DNA from: Bradyrhizobium arachidis
Lineage (GTDB): Bacteria; Pseudomonadota; Alphaproteobacteria; Rhizobiales; Xanthobacteraceae
Assembly: GCF_024758505.1 (NCBI RefSeq)
Contig: NZ_CP077970.1
Location: forward strand, 8,556,001-8,620,000
DNA: 64,000 nucleotides
Reading direction: 5' to 3'
Below are positions 35,402 to 44,387 of this stretch, piece after piece; within the stretch, counting starts at the first letter, position 1; each line of letters begins with the position of its first letter. A program made the position numbers and the translations under genes. Below the pieces are notes generated by a model that ran no database searches, was not told the origin of the DNA, and saw nothing but the letters and a program-made list of their open reading frames with translations.

Positions 35402-36094
35402 TTGTCGAACAAATCTGCGACCAAGCCCGCGCCTGCGCGCCCCGCGCCGCGCCTCTATCTCGCGACGCCATTGGTCGATGATGCCGCCGCGCTCGTCGCC
35501 GAGCTTCCTGCGCTGCTCGCCGCCGCCGATGTCGCAGCCGTGCTGGTGCGCCTCAAGGAGACCGACCAGCGCACCATGATCTCGCGCGTGAAAGCGCTGG
35601 CGCCGGCGGTGCAGAACGCAGGCGCCGCGCTGCTCGTCGACGGCCATGCCGAGCTCGTCGCGCGCGGCGGCGCCGACGGCGCGCATCTCACCGGCATCGC
35701 GGCCTTCGAAGAAGCGGCGTCCTCCCTGAAGCCGGATCGCATCGCCGGCGTCGGCGGACTTGCGACGCGGCACGATTCCATGAGCGCGGGCGAGATGGGC
35801 GCGGACTATGTGCTGTTCGGCGAGCCTGACGCGGAAGGCGCGCGCCCCTCGACATCGGCGATCGCGGAGCGGCTCGACTGGTGGGCCGAGCTGTTCGAGC
35901 CGCCCTGCGTCGGCTTTGCCACGTCGTCGGCGGAAGCTTTTGAGTTCGCCGCGTCAGGGGCCGATTTCGTGCTGGTCGGCGATTTCATCTGGGCCGATCC
36001 GCGCGGAGCAAAGGCCGCATTGACCGATGTCGACGCGGCGATCAAGAAGGCCTATGCGGATGCGACCGCCTCAACCGGTGCGGAGCACGGATAG
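35402..36094 (+). CDS. thiamine phosphate synthase-like (ThiE/TenI family) protein
   Basis: A 230-residue TIM-barrel protein of the ThiE/TenI family. Family blocks are YLATPLVDD near the start, ALLVDGHAELVARGGADGAHL, and GVGGLATRHDSMSAGEMGAD with YVLFGEPD. The canonical diphosphate-loop lysine/arginine set is not obvious, so synthase activity is uncertain and a TenI-like or other role is possible. The start is taken as TTG 35402, two bases after the class I aldolase stop, with AAGGCGG upstream; the ORF also reads back into the aldolase. It is probably co-transcribed with it. Confidence 0.72.
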   Translation: MSNKSATKPAPARPAPRLYLATPLVDDAAALVAELPALLAAADVAAVLVRLKETDQRTMISRVKALAPAVQNAGAALLVDGHAELVARGGADGAHLTGIAAFEEAASSLKPDRIAGVGGLATRHDSMSAGEMGADYVLFGEPDAEGARPSTSAIAERLDWWAELFEPPCVGFATSSAEAFEFAASGADFVLVGDFIWADPRGAKAALTDVDAAIKKAYADATASTGAEHG

Positions 36095-36103
36095 CCGATA
36101 ACC

Positions 36104-37171
36104 ATGATGCTCTCGCGCTCGATCAAGATCCTGTCCGCACTGATGCTGCTGACCGCGCCGGCGGCCGCGCAGATTTCGCTGACGCCGCCTGCGGCAACGC
36201 CCGCCCCTGCGCCCGAGAAGCCGAAGGCCGCAAAACCGCCCGCGCCCGCAAAGAAAAAGGAAGCCGCGCCGGCGCCAAAACCGTCGCCGAGCCCGCCGCC
36301 CGCTGCGACCGTGATCCCGGCGCCGCCGACCGACAATTCCAACGTCGACCTCGTGTACGGCGCCTTTCAGCGCGGCCAATACAAGACCGCGTTCGACCTT
36401 GCCACCGCGCGCGCGCAAGTCGGCGATCCCAAGGCCATGACCATGCTGGGCCAGCTTTATTCGGGCGCGCTCGGCATCAAGCGCGATTACGCCAGGGCGG
36501 CCGAGTGGTACAGGCGCGCGTCCGATGCGGGCGACCGTGAGGCGATGCTCGAGCTCGCGATGTTGCGCATGGCCGGCCGCGGCGGACCGATCGACAAGGG
36601 TGAGGCGGTGAAGCTGATGGCCTCCGCCGCCAAGCTCGGCCAGCCCAAGGCTGCCTACAATCTGGCCCTGCTTTATCTCGACGGGCAGACGCTGCCGCAG
36701 GACGTCAGGCGCTCCGCCGAGTTGTTGCGCCAAGCGGCCGACGCCGGACTGCCGGAAGCGCAATACGCGCTCGCGACCTTCTACAAGGAGGGCACCGGCG
36801 TGCCGAAGGACATCGACAAGGCAGTGCGGCTGCTCCAGGCGGCCACATTGGCCGACAATGTCGATGCCGAGGTCGAATACGCCATTGCGATGTTCAACGG
36901 CACCGGCACGCCGCAAAACAAACCGGCTGCCGTGGCACTGCTGCGCAAGGCGGCCCGCCAGAACAGCCCGATCGCACAGAGCAGGCTGGCTTGGCTGCTG
37001 GTCTACGGTGCCGGAACGCCGGTCGACAAGATCGAGGGTTTCAAATGGCACCTGGTTGCCAGAACCGCCGGCAAGGGTGAGCCTGAGCTTGACAAGCAGT
37101 TCTCCGAGCTCAATCCCGAGGACCGCGCCAAGGCCGAGGCCGCCGCGAAGAAATGGCTCGGGACCAAATGA
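36104..37171 (+). CDS. secreted Sel1-like tetratricopeptide repeat protein
   Basis: A 355-residue protein. A signal peptide (MMLSRSIKILSALMLLTAPAAA, cleavage near 23) is followed by a Pro/Ala/Lys-rich linker (~25-75). Then come about six Sel1-like repeats (~85-330), for example AMTMLGQLYSGALGIKRDYA, AEYNLALLYLDGQ-like AAYNLALLYLDGQTLPQDVR, and AQYALATFYKEGTGVPKDID. The repeats should give a superhelical surface for binding other proteins in the periplasm or cell envelope. It starts ten bases after the ThiE-like gene and may share its transcript. Confidence 0.88.
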   Translation: MMLSRSIKILSALMLLTAPAAAQISLTPPAATPAPAPEKPKAAKPPAPAKKKEAAPAPKPSPSPPPAATVIPAPPTDNSNVDLVYGAFQRGQYKTAFDLATARAQVGDPKAMTMLGQLYSGALGIKRDYARAAEWYRRASDAGDREAMLELAMLRMAGRGGPIDKGEAVKLMASAAKLGQPKAAYNLALLYLDGQTLPQDVRRSAELLRQAADAGLPEAQYALATFYKEGTGVPKDIDKAVRLLQAATLADNVDAEVEYAIAMFNGTGTPQNKPAAVALLRKAARQNSPIAQSRLAWLLVYGAGTPVDKIEGFKWHLVARTAGKGEPELDKQFSELNPEDRAKAEAAAKKWLGTK

Positions 37172-37255
37172 CTTGACGCGGGCCCGAGCGCAGGGCACCC
37201 CATCCCCCAGATCAAGCCGCTTGCCGCCGCTTCCCCCCAATCAAGACCGAAAATC

Positions 37256-38050
37256 ATGCTGTATTCCGCAACTATCAACGTCATGGTCAAGGCCGCGCGC
37301 CGCGCCGGCCGCAGCCTGAAGCGCGATCTCGGCGAGATCGAGCATCTCCAGGTCTCGCTGAAGGGCCCGGCCAATTTCGTCTCGCTCGCCGACAAGCGCG
37401 CCGAGGAGATCCTGTACCAGGACCTCGCAAAGGCCCGCCCCGGCTACGGCTTCATCGGCGAGGAAGGGGGACAGCGCGAGGGCACCGACAAGAGCCACAC
37501 CTGGATCGTCGATCCCCTCGACGGCACCACCAACTTCCTGCACGGCATCCCGCAATTTGCGATCTCGATCGGGCTTGCGCGCGAAGGCACAGTGATTGCG
37601 GGTGTGATCTACAACCCCGCCAATGACGAGCTCTACATCGCCGAGCGCGGCAAGGGCGCCTTCCTCAACGACCAGCGCCTGCGCGTCGCCGGCCGCCGCC
37701 AGCTCAACGAATGCGTGGTGGCCTGCGGCCTTCCGCATATCGGCCGCGGCGACCACGACCTGTTCCGCCGCGAGATGACCGCGATCCAGGATCAGGTCGC
37801 AGGGCTCCGCCGCTTCGGCGCCGCCTCCCTCGACCTCGCTTTCGTCGCCGCCGGTCGCCTCGACGGCTATTGGGAGCGCAATCTCCAGCCCTGGGACATC
37901 GCAGCCGGCCAGATTATGGTGAAGGAAGCCGGCGGCACCGTGAGCGACATCGACACATCAGGCGACTCGCTGGTGACGGGACATGTGGTGTGCGGCAACG
38001 AGTTCGTTCATGGCGAGCTGGTGAAGACGCTGCGGCCGCTAGCGAAGTAG
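37256..38050 (+). CDS. suhB: inositol monophosphatase family protein
   Basis: A 264-residue phosphatase of the IMPase/SuhB family. The metal site is GEEGG at ~68-72 and DPLDGTTNFLHG starting at Asp86, with the second conserved block PWDIAAGQIMVKEAGG (family pattern WD-AAG). It would dephosphorylate inositol-1-phosphate; SuhB homologues also act in ribosome maturation. It stands 84 bases after the Sel1 gene. Confidence 0.93.
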   Translation: MLYSATINVMVKAARRAGRSLKRDLGEIEHLQVSLKGPANFVSLADKRAEEILYQDLAKARPGYGFIGEEGGQREGTDKSHTWIVDPLDGTTNFLHGIPQFAISIGLAREGTVIAGVIYNPANDELYIAERGKGAFLNDQRLRVAGRRQLNECVVACGLPHIGRGDHDLFRREMTAIQDQVAGLRRFGAASLDLAFVAAGRLDGYWERNLQPWDIAAGQIMVKEAGGTVSDIDTSGDSLVTGHVVCGNEFVHGELVKTLRPLAK

Positions 38051-38070
38051 AGCGCGCCTTCCTCCACGCT

Positions 38071-38177
38071 GTCATTCCGGGACGCGCCTCTTTGGCGTGG
38101 ACCCGGAATCCATTCATCCGCAGCGCCTGTTGCCCGATGGATTCCGGGTTCGCGCTATCGCGCGCCCCGGAATGACG
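38071..38177. repeat. intergenic palindrome family A, complete copy
   Basis: GTCATTCCGGGACGCG and CGCGCCCCGGAATGAC are the outer arms; GGACCCGGAATCCATTC and GATGGATTCCGGGTTC are the inner arms. It lies between the convergent suhB and the RND pump. Confidence 0.9.
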
Positions 38178-38183
38178 AGGAGG

Positions 38184-41100
38184 TTACGTCGGCTTCACCG
38201 GCGCCGGCGGCCCATGCATCTCGGCTTCCGTCTTTGCCTGCGGCTCCCGATCGCCCGCCAGCATGCGCTGCACGGAGACGAAGAACACCGGCACCATCAG
38301 CAGCGCCAAAATCACGACGGCAATCATGCCGCCCATCACGGTGGTGCCGAGCGATTGCTGGCTGGCGCCGCCGGCGCCGTGGGCGATCGCCATCGGCAGC
38401 ACGCCGCAGATGAAGGCAAGGCCGGTCATCAGGATCGGGCGGAAGCGCAGACGGCAGGCTTCGATGGTGGCTTCCAGCAGCGGCTTGCCTTCCTTTCGCA
38501 GATCCTTGGCGAATTCGATGATCAGGATGGCGTCCTTTGCCGCGAGGCCGATGATGGTGATGAGGCCGACGGTGAAGTAGACGTCGTTCGGCAAGCCGCG
38601 CAGCATCGCCGCGATGACAGCGCCGGTGACGCCGAGCGGCACGGTGAGCAGCACCGCGAGCGGAATGGTCCAGCTCTCGTAGAGCGCGGCCAGACACAGG
38701 AACACCACGAAGATCGACAGCGCCAGCAGGAACGGCGCCTGCGAGCCCGACAGCTTTTCCTGCAGCGACTGCCCGGTCCATTCATAGCCAAAGCCGCGCG
38801 GCAGGCGGCCCGCGAGCCGCTCCATCTCGGCGATCGCATCGCCCGAGGTGAAGCCGGGCTTGGCCTCGCCGGAGATACGCACCGCCGGATAATAGTTGAA
38901 GCCGGCGATCTGCGTCGGACCGCGCGACCATTCGATCGAAGCGAACGAGGAGAACGGCACGAGCTGGCCGCGGCTGTTCTTGACGTTGTAGTTGAGAATG
39001 TCCTCGGTGCGCATGCGGTCGGCGCGGTCGGCCTGCACCACCACGCGCTGCATGCGCCCGCGGTTCGGGAAGTCGTTGATGTAGTTCGAGCCGAGATTGG
39101 TCGAGATCGTGTTGTTGATGTCCTCGAAGGTGACGCCGAAGGCGCCGGCCTTTTCGCGGTCGATCATGAGATTGACCTGCGGCGCTTCAGGCAGACCCTC
39201 GATATAGACCTTCTGCAGCACCGGGCTGGCATTCGCCTCCGCGATCAACTGATCGGCGGCGCGCATCAAGGCCGGATAGCCCTTCTGGCCACGGTCCTGG
39301 AGACGGAAGCTGAAGCCCGAGGAGTTACCGAGATTGTCGATCGGCGGCGGCTGCAGCGCCGTGATTTTTGCGTCGCTAACCGATGACAGATCGCGATTGA
39401 TATCGCCAACGATCGCAGCCGCCGATTCCTTCGGGCCGCGCTCCGACCAGTCCTTCAGTGTGATGAAGGCCTGCGCGGTGTTCATGCCCTGGCCGGAGAA
39501 GCTGAAGCCGGTGAGGAAGGTGACCTCGTCGACGCCGGGTTTCTGCAGCAGATATTTTTCGACCTTCTCGATCACGGATTCGGTGCGCGGGTAGGAGGAA
39601 TCAGACGGCGTCTGCACGTCGGTGGTGATAAAGCCCTGGTCGTCGATCGGCAGGAAGCCGCCGGGCAGGCTGACAAAGCCCCAGGAGAGGCCGACGAGCA
39701 GCGCGGCATAGACCAGCATCAGGCGCCCGGTGCGCTTCAGCGAGAAGCCGACGGTTTTGGAATAGCCCTCCTTGCCGCCTTCGAGCATGCGGTTGAACCA
39801 GCCGAACACGCCCTTTTTGGCATGGCCGTGACCTGCAGTGACGGGCTTGAGCAGCGTCGCGCAGAGCGCAGGGGTCAGCGACAGCGCGAGGAACGCCGAG
39901 AAGCCGATCGCGGCAACCATGGTGACGGAGAACTGGCGGTAGATGATGCCGACCGAGCCGGGGAAGAACGCCATCGGCACGAACACCGCCATCAAGACCA
40001 GCGTGATGCCGATGATGGCGCCGGTGATCTGCGACATCGCCTTGCGCGTCGCCTCCTTCGGCGGCAGCCCCTCCTCCGCCATGATGCGCTCGACGTTTTC
40101 GACCACGACGATGGCGTCGTCGACGAGGATGCCAACCGCGAGCACCATGCCGAACATGGAGAGCATGTTGATGGAGTAGCCGGCGAGCAGCAGCGTGCTG
40201 CAGGCGCCGAGCAGCGCCACCGGCACGACGATGGTCGGAATGATGGTGTAGCGGATGTTCTGCAAGAACAGGAACATCACCACGAACACCAGCACGACAG
40301 CTTCGACCAGCGTCATCAGCACCTTCTTGATCGAGGCTTCGACCACGGGCGTGATGTTGTAGGGGATCTCGTATTTGATGTTGGCGGGGAAGAAGCGCGA
40401 CAGCTCCTTCATCTTGGCTTCGACGGCGCTTGCGGTCGCAAGCGCGTTGCCGGTCGGTGACATCAGCACCGAGAGGCCCGCAGTCGGCTTGCCGTTGAGG
40501 CGCGTGTTGAACTGATAGCTGAGGCCGCCGACCTCGACGCGCGCGACGTCGCGCAGGCGGACGGTCGAACCGTCGGCATTGGCGCGCAGGGTGATGGCGC
40601 CGAACTCGTCCGGGGACGCCAACTGGCCCTTGACCAGCACCAGCGCCGAGACGCGCTGGCCCTTGGCCGAGGGCTCCGCGCCGATGCTGCCCGAGGCGAC
40701 CTGCGCGTTCTGGGCGGTGATCGCCTTGTTGACGTCGTCGACCGTCAACCCGTAGCCGACGAGCTTTGCCGGATCGATCCAGACGCGCAAGGATCGCTCG
40801 GTCGAATACAGCGTAGCGCGGCCGACGCCGGGGATGCGGCGGATTTCGCCGAGCACGTTGCGGATCATGAAGTCGCCGAGCCCGACCTCGTCCAGGCTGC
40901 CGTCGGTCGAATTCAGGGTGATGATCTGGAGCACGGCGCTCGAGGCTTCCTCGATCAAGATGCCCTGCTGGATCACCGCGCGCGGCAGGCGCGCCTCGAC
41001 GCGCTTGATGCGGTTCTGCACCTCGACGGAGGCGTCGTTGGTGGAGGTGCCCGGCACGAAATTGGCGATGATCTCGACCTGGCCGAGCGAATCGCTGGTC

Positions 41101-41339
41101 GATTCGAAGTTGAGGATGCCGGAGGCGCCGTTCAACTCCTCCTCGATCAGCCGCGTGACGCTGTTATAGAGGTTTTCCGGCGACGCGCCGGGATAGCTGG
41201 TCGAGATCGAGATCGAGGGCGGCGCGATGATCGGATATTGCGCGATCGGCAATAACGGGATCGAGATCGCGCCGATCAAGCAGATGAACAGCGCGACGAC
41301 CCAGGCAAAGATCGGCCTGTCGATGAAGAAGCTCGGCAT
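38184..41339 (-). CDS. RND efflux transporter, inner-membrane permease (AcrB/HAE-1 family)
   Basis: A 1051-residue inner-membrane pump component driven by proton flow. It starts MPSFFIDRPIFAWVVALFIC, has the family's twelve-segment layout with two large periplasmic loops, and carries the proton-relay acids in GILVDDAIVVVENVERIM and the lysine region GLAAKDAILIIEFAKDLR. The length is normal. It follows the membrane fusion protein gene by five bases. No TolC-type outer-membrane gene is present here, so it must use one coded elsewhere. Confidence 0.96.
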   Translation of the reverse strand: MPSFFIDRPIFAWVVALFICLIGAISIPLLPIAQYPIIAPPSISISTSYPGASPENLYNSVTRLIEEELNGASGILNFESTSDSLGQVEIIANFVPGTSTNDASVEVQNRIKRVEARLPRAVIQQGILIEEASSAVLQIITLNSTDGSLDEVGLGDFMIRNVLGEIRRIPGVGRATLYSTERSLRVWIDPAKLVGYGLTVDDVNKAITAQNAQVASGSIGAEPSAKGQRVSALVLVKGQLASPDEFGAITLRANADGSTVRLRDVARVEVGGLSYQFNTRLNGKPTAGLSVLMSPTGNALATASAVEAKMKELSRFFPANIKYEIPYNITPVVEASIKKVLMTLVEAVVLVFVVMFLFLQNIRYTIIPTIVVPVALLGACSTLLLAGYSINMLSMFGMVLAVGILVDDAIVVVENVERIMAEEGLPPKEATRKAMSQITGAIIGITLVLMAVFVPMAFFPGSVGIIYRQFSVTMVAAIGFSAFLALSLTPALCATLLKPVTAGHGHAKKGVFGWFNRMLEGGKEGYSKTVGFSLKRTGRLMLVYAALLVGLSWGFVSLPGGFLPIDDQGFITTDVQTPSDSSYPRTESVIEKVEKYLLQKPGVDEVTFLTGFSFSGQGMNTAQAFITLKDWSERGPKESAAAIVGDINRDLSSVSDAKITALQPPPIDNLGNSSGFSFRLQDRGQKGYPALMRAADQLIAEANASPVLQKVYIEGLPEAPQVNLMIDREKAGAFGVTFEDINNTISTNLGSNYINDFPNRGRMQRVVVQADRADRMRTEDILNYNVKNSRGQLVPFSSFASIEWSRGPTQIAGFNYYPAVRISGEAKPGFTSGDAIAEMERLAGRLPRGFGYEWTGQSLQEKLSGSQAPFLLALSIFVVFLCLAALYESWTIPLAVLLTVPLGVTGAVIAAMLRGLPNDVYFTVGLITIIGLAAKDAILIIEFAKDLRKEGKPLLEATIEACRLRFRPILMTGLAFICGVLPMAIAHGAGGASQQSLGTTVMGGMIAVVILALLMVPVFFVSVQRMLAGDREPQAKTEAEMHGPPAPVKPT

Positions 41340-41344
41340 GGCCG

Positions 41345-42535
41345 TTACCGGATGGTTTGCGCGTGCTGGGTGTCGGCAGCCGCGTCGGCCTCGGCCCAGG
41401 ATTGCGGCTTGACCTTGTCACCGGCCGCGAACTTCTGGAACCCTTCGACCACGACCTTGTCGCCGGCCTTCAGCCCGTCGGTGACGAACCAGTGGCCGTC
41501 CTGCACCGAGCCGGTGCGCACCGGCTGAACGGCGATGCGGTTGTCGTCCTTGACGACGAACACCTCGCTGCCGCCGCCGCCATTGCGCTGGATCGCCTGC
41601 TGCGGCACCGCTATTGCGTCGGCGTCGAGGCCCTGGTCGATGCGGACGCGGACATACATGCCGGGCAGCAGCTCGCGCTTCGGGTTGCGGAACTCGCCGC
41701 GCAGCGTCACCTGCCCGGTATGGGCATCGACCTTGGCGTCGGAGAACAAGAGCTTGCCATTGAGCGAATAGAGCGTGTTGTCGTCGAGCACGAGGCGCAC
41801 CTTGGCGGCATCGGCCTCGATGCGCTCGAGATCGCCGCTCTCGAAGGCGCGGCGGAGCTGATTCATCTCGGTCACCGACTGGGTGAAGTCGGCATAGATC
41901 GGGTCGAGCTGCTGGACGGTGGCAAGATTGGTCTCGTTCTGCACGACGAGCGCGCCTTCGCTGACCAGCGCGGCGCCGACCACGCCGTCGATCGGGGCCC
42001 GCACCGTCGCGTAATCGAGATTGAGCTTTGCACGCGCGAGTTCCGCCTTGCGTCCCTCGACCTCGGCATGGGCCTGGCGCTCGCTTGCGACCGCCTTCTC
42101 GTTCTCGGCTTCGGGCGCGGCGCGCTGGCTGGTGAGCAGGGCGACGCGGCGCGCCTGCTGCTGGGCCTGCTGGAACACAGCCTCGGCCTTGGCGACCGCA
42201 GCCTCGTTGGCCATCACCTCGACTTCGAACGGACGCGGATCGATGCGATAGAGCGGCTCGCCGGCCTTCACTTCGCTGCCCTGGCGGAACAGGCGCTCGA
42301 CCACAATGCCTGATACGCGCGGTCGCACCTCGGCGACGCGCGTCGGCGCGATACGGCCGGGCAATTCGCGCACCACGGCGCGCGCCTGCGGCTTGACCAC
42401 GACGATGCTGACATCGGGTTCAGGGGCTTGCGCGGCGGAGATTGCGGAACTGGATTCGTCGCAAGCTCCAAGGAGCGGCGCAAAGGCCGCGAGCATCACT
42501 GCGACGCATGCCGATCGCGCACGAAGTCCTGACAT
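41345..42535 (-). CDS. RND efflux membrane fusion protein (AcrA-like lipoprotein)
   Basis: A 396-residue periplasmic adaptor. The N-terminus MSGLRARSACVAVMLAAFAP ends in the lipobox LLGAC (lipid-attached Cys near residue 25). It has a barrel-lipoyl region (AVVRELPGRIAPTRVAEVRP), a helical hairpin (residues ~100-160), and the C-terminal adaptor domain with GSEVFVVKDDNRIAVQPVRT. The frame extends upstream to a TTG at 42565 but ATG 42535 gives the lipoprotein signal. It pairs with the downstream RND permease. Regulation is not visible; the 270-base upstream gap has no obvious regulator gene. Confidence 0.9.
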   Translation of the reverse strand: MSGLRARSACVAVMLAAFAPLLGACDESSSAISAAQAPEPDVSIVVVKPQARAVVRELPGRIAPTRVAEVRPRVSGIVVERLFRQGSEVKAGEPLYRIDPRPFEVEVMANEAAVAKAEAVFQQAQQQARRVALLTSQRAAPEAENEKAVASERQAHAEVEGRKAELARAKLNLDYATVRAPIDGVVGAALVSEGALVVQNETNLATVQQLDPIYADFTQSVTEMNQLRRAFESGDLERIEADAAKVRLVLDDNTLYSLNGKLLFSDAKVDAHTGQVTLRGEFRNPKRELLPGMYVRVRIDQGLDADAIAVPQQAIQRNGGGGSEVFVVKDDNRIAVQPVRTGSVQDGHWFVTDGLKAGDKVVVEGFQKFAAGDKVKPQSWAEADAAADTQHAQTIR

Positions 42536-42710
42536 GGAGTGGATTGCCCCCAATGGTTGTTGCAAACGGAATCACGCTCCGCACGGCTGCCTTTTCAGGT
42601 GATTCCGTGCGGCTGATAGGGCCAAAATAGGTCAGTCTTATTGCGATGCAACGCGCAACGTAGGCGGCCCAATGTCACAGAAGCTATCGCACTGAGTGTA
42701 GGACCTTTTT

Positions 42711-42736
42711 CCGGACTCACCGGATTGTGAGTCCGG
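42711..42736. repeat. 10-bp stem hairpin in the gap between efflux and GNAT genes
   Basis: CCGGACTCAC (42711-42720) and GTGAGTCCGG (42727-42736) are exact inverted repeats with a 6-base loop CGGATT. No T-run follows on either strand in the position a terminator needs, so its role is unclear. The rest of 42566-42837 has no gene I can support. Confidence 0.7.
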
Positions 42737-42837
42737 TTCCATCCTGCGCGACAGAACAACGCAATTGAGATTGAGTCACAGAGCATGCGCTCATGAAGGC
42801 GGCAGACGAATTCAGCTTTCGAGGGCGTTTGTGAAAC

Positions 42838-43305
42838 TCAGTCGGAGCATTTCCCCTGTTCCTTTGTGAAACTCGGTGGACGCATGTAGTAAATGTCCCA
42901 CTCTGCTTCGTCCGTCTGCTGGAAGCCGTGTCGTTGATAGAAGCGGTTCGATTCGCTGCCACGCAATGCGCCTAGCCGGATGGACATGCGCTGCGAATCG
43001 GCATCTGCGAATATCTGTCGAAGCACTGCTGCTCCGATTCCCTTTCCCTGATGTTCGGGCACGATGTACAGGTGGTCCAGGTGCCAGTGGTCCTCCTGAG
43101 GGCGAACCAAGACAAAGCCCACTCGGACACCATCGGCTTCGATGAAGCGGCACAGCGCTGGGTCAAAAGACGCCAAAAAACGATCCCGCGCACGCTCTGG
43201 GTTAAAGCGTCCGACACGCTCAAGGCTCTCGCGCATCGCGGCGATGCGAATGGCCACCAGAAGATCAGCGTCGGACTGCGTCGTCGGAGAGAAGGTCAGA
43301 TTCAC
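42838..43305 (-). CDS. GNAT family N-acetyltransferase
   Basis: A 155-residue acetyltransferase. The acetyl-CoA site is LDHLYIVPEHQGKGIGAAVL (Q-x-x-G-x-G/A at ~90-97), with a following SNRFYQRHGFQQTDEAE that fits motif B. The substrate is not evident. The start is GTG 43305, since no nearer ATG keeps the first strand; a weak site precedes it. It has no operon partner. Confidence 0.84.
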   Translation of the reverse strand: MNLTFSPTTQSDADLLVAIRIAAMRESLERVGRFNPERARDRFLASFDPALCRFIEADGVRVGFVLVRPQEDHWHLDHLYIVPEHQGKGIGAAVLRQIFADADSQRMSIRLGALRGSESNRFYQRHGFQQTDEAEWDIYYMRPPSFTKEQGKCSD

Positions 43306-43358
43306 CGGAAAGCCGTAATGTCGCGCCCGAAGACATTATCGAGCATAGCTGGCCCACG

Positions 43359-44387
43359 CTACCCCGCCGCCTTCATCCGGTAGTGGCTGACGCCCCATTC
43401 GGTTCCATCGGCGTAGCCGAACAGGCCGGACGTTGCGAGGAAGAACCAGCGCCAGCGCCGCATCCACAATGCGGTCTCGTTGCCGTAGACGTTGCGCAAG
43501 GTGGCCTCGATCCGGTCGCGGCGTGCATCGAAATTGGCGAGCCAGTCGTTCGCGGTGCGCTGATAATGCGTGCCGCTCCAGCACCATTCCTTCTCGATCT
43601 CGAACAGGTCGCCATACTGCCGGACGAGGTGATGGCTCGGCATCACGCCACCGGTGAAAAAGTGCTGTGCGATCCAGTCCGCAGCGTCGGCCCGGTCGAA
43701 CAGATAGGAGCCGGCGCGATGGGTGAAGATGTGCATGAAGAAGCGGCCGTCCGGATTGAGCCATGAGCGCACCCGCGTCATCAGCTTGCGCCAGTTCATC
43801 ATGTGCTCGAACATCTCGATCGACACGATGCGGTCGAACTGGCCGTCGGGCGCAAACACGTTCATGTCTGCGGTGACGACGCGCAAATTCTTCAGGCCGC
43901 GCAGCCGCGCCTCCTCCTCGACATATTCGCGCTGCGAATGCGAGTTCGACACGGCGAGGATCTGCGCCTGCGGGAACAGCCGCGCCATCCACAGCGAGAG
44001 CGAACCCCAGCCGCAGCCGAGTTCGAGAATGGTCTGCCCGTCGGCGAGGTCGGCGTGCTCGACGGTCTGGCGCAGCGCCTCCTCCTCGGCCTCCTGAAGC
44101 GTGGTCGCATCCGTCTTGTAGAAGCAGGACGAGTATTTGCGGTTGGGACCGAGCACGTCGGCGAAGAAGGACGCGGGCACCTCGTAGTGCTGGGTGTTGG
44201 CGTCATCGGCGTGCTCGGCGATCGGCCGCAGCATCATCGCGCCGGCAAAGGCGGCATCACCGGCAGCGCTGCCGGCCGACAGGCGCGTCGCCGTGCGCGA
44301 GCACAGACGCTGGATCGCCGCGCGGATCACCAGATCCGGCAACGGCACGCGTTCGGCAGTCCCGATGATCGTGGAGACGACGCTCAT
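43359..44387 (-). CDS. cyclopropane-fatty-acyl-phospholipid synthase family methyltransferase
   Basis: A 342-residue SAM-dependent enzyme that transfers a methylene group to unsaturated acyl chains, or a close relative with another acyl modification. The SAM motif is ILELGCGWGSLSLWMA near ~145-160. Conserved blocks are NTQHYEVPASFFADVLGPNR and SIEMFEHMMNW, then GGVMPSHH. It is shorter than the E. coli Cfa (382 residues). The ATG at 44387 overlaps the DUF1295 stop, and AAGGAGGGAG lies upstream. The pair DUF1295-CFA suggests joint lipid modification at the membrane. Confidence 0.9.
   Translation of the reverse strand: MSVVSTIIGTAERVPLPDLVIRAAIQRLCSRTATRLSAGSAAGDAAFAGAMMLRPIAEHADDANTQHYEVPASFFADVLGPNRKYSSCFYKTDATTLQEAEEEALRQTVEHADLADGQTILELGCGWGSLSLWMARLFPQAQILAVSNSHSQREYVEEEARLRGLKNLRVVTADMNVFAPDGQFDRIVSIEMFEHMMNWRKLMTRVRSWLNPDGRFFMHIFTHRAGSYLFDRADAADWIAQHFFTGGVMPSHHLVRQYGDLFEIEKEWCWSGTHYQRTANDWLANFDARRDRIEATLRNVYGNETALWMRRWRWFFLATSGLFGYADGTEWGVSHYRMKAAG

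Noticed and set aside
42711..42736. A tRNA or terminator at the strong hairpin.
   Set aside because: No acceptor, D or T arm surrounds it, and the T-run is on the wrong side for a terminator on either strand.
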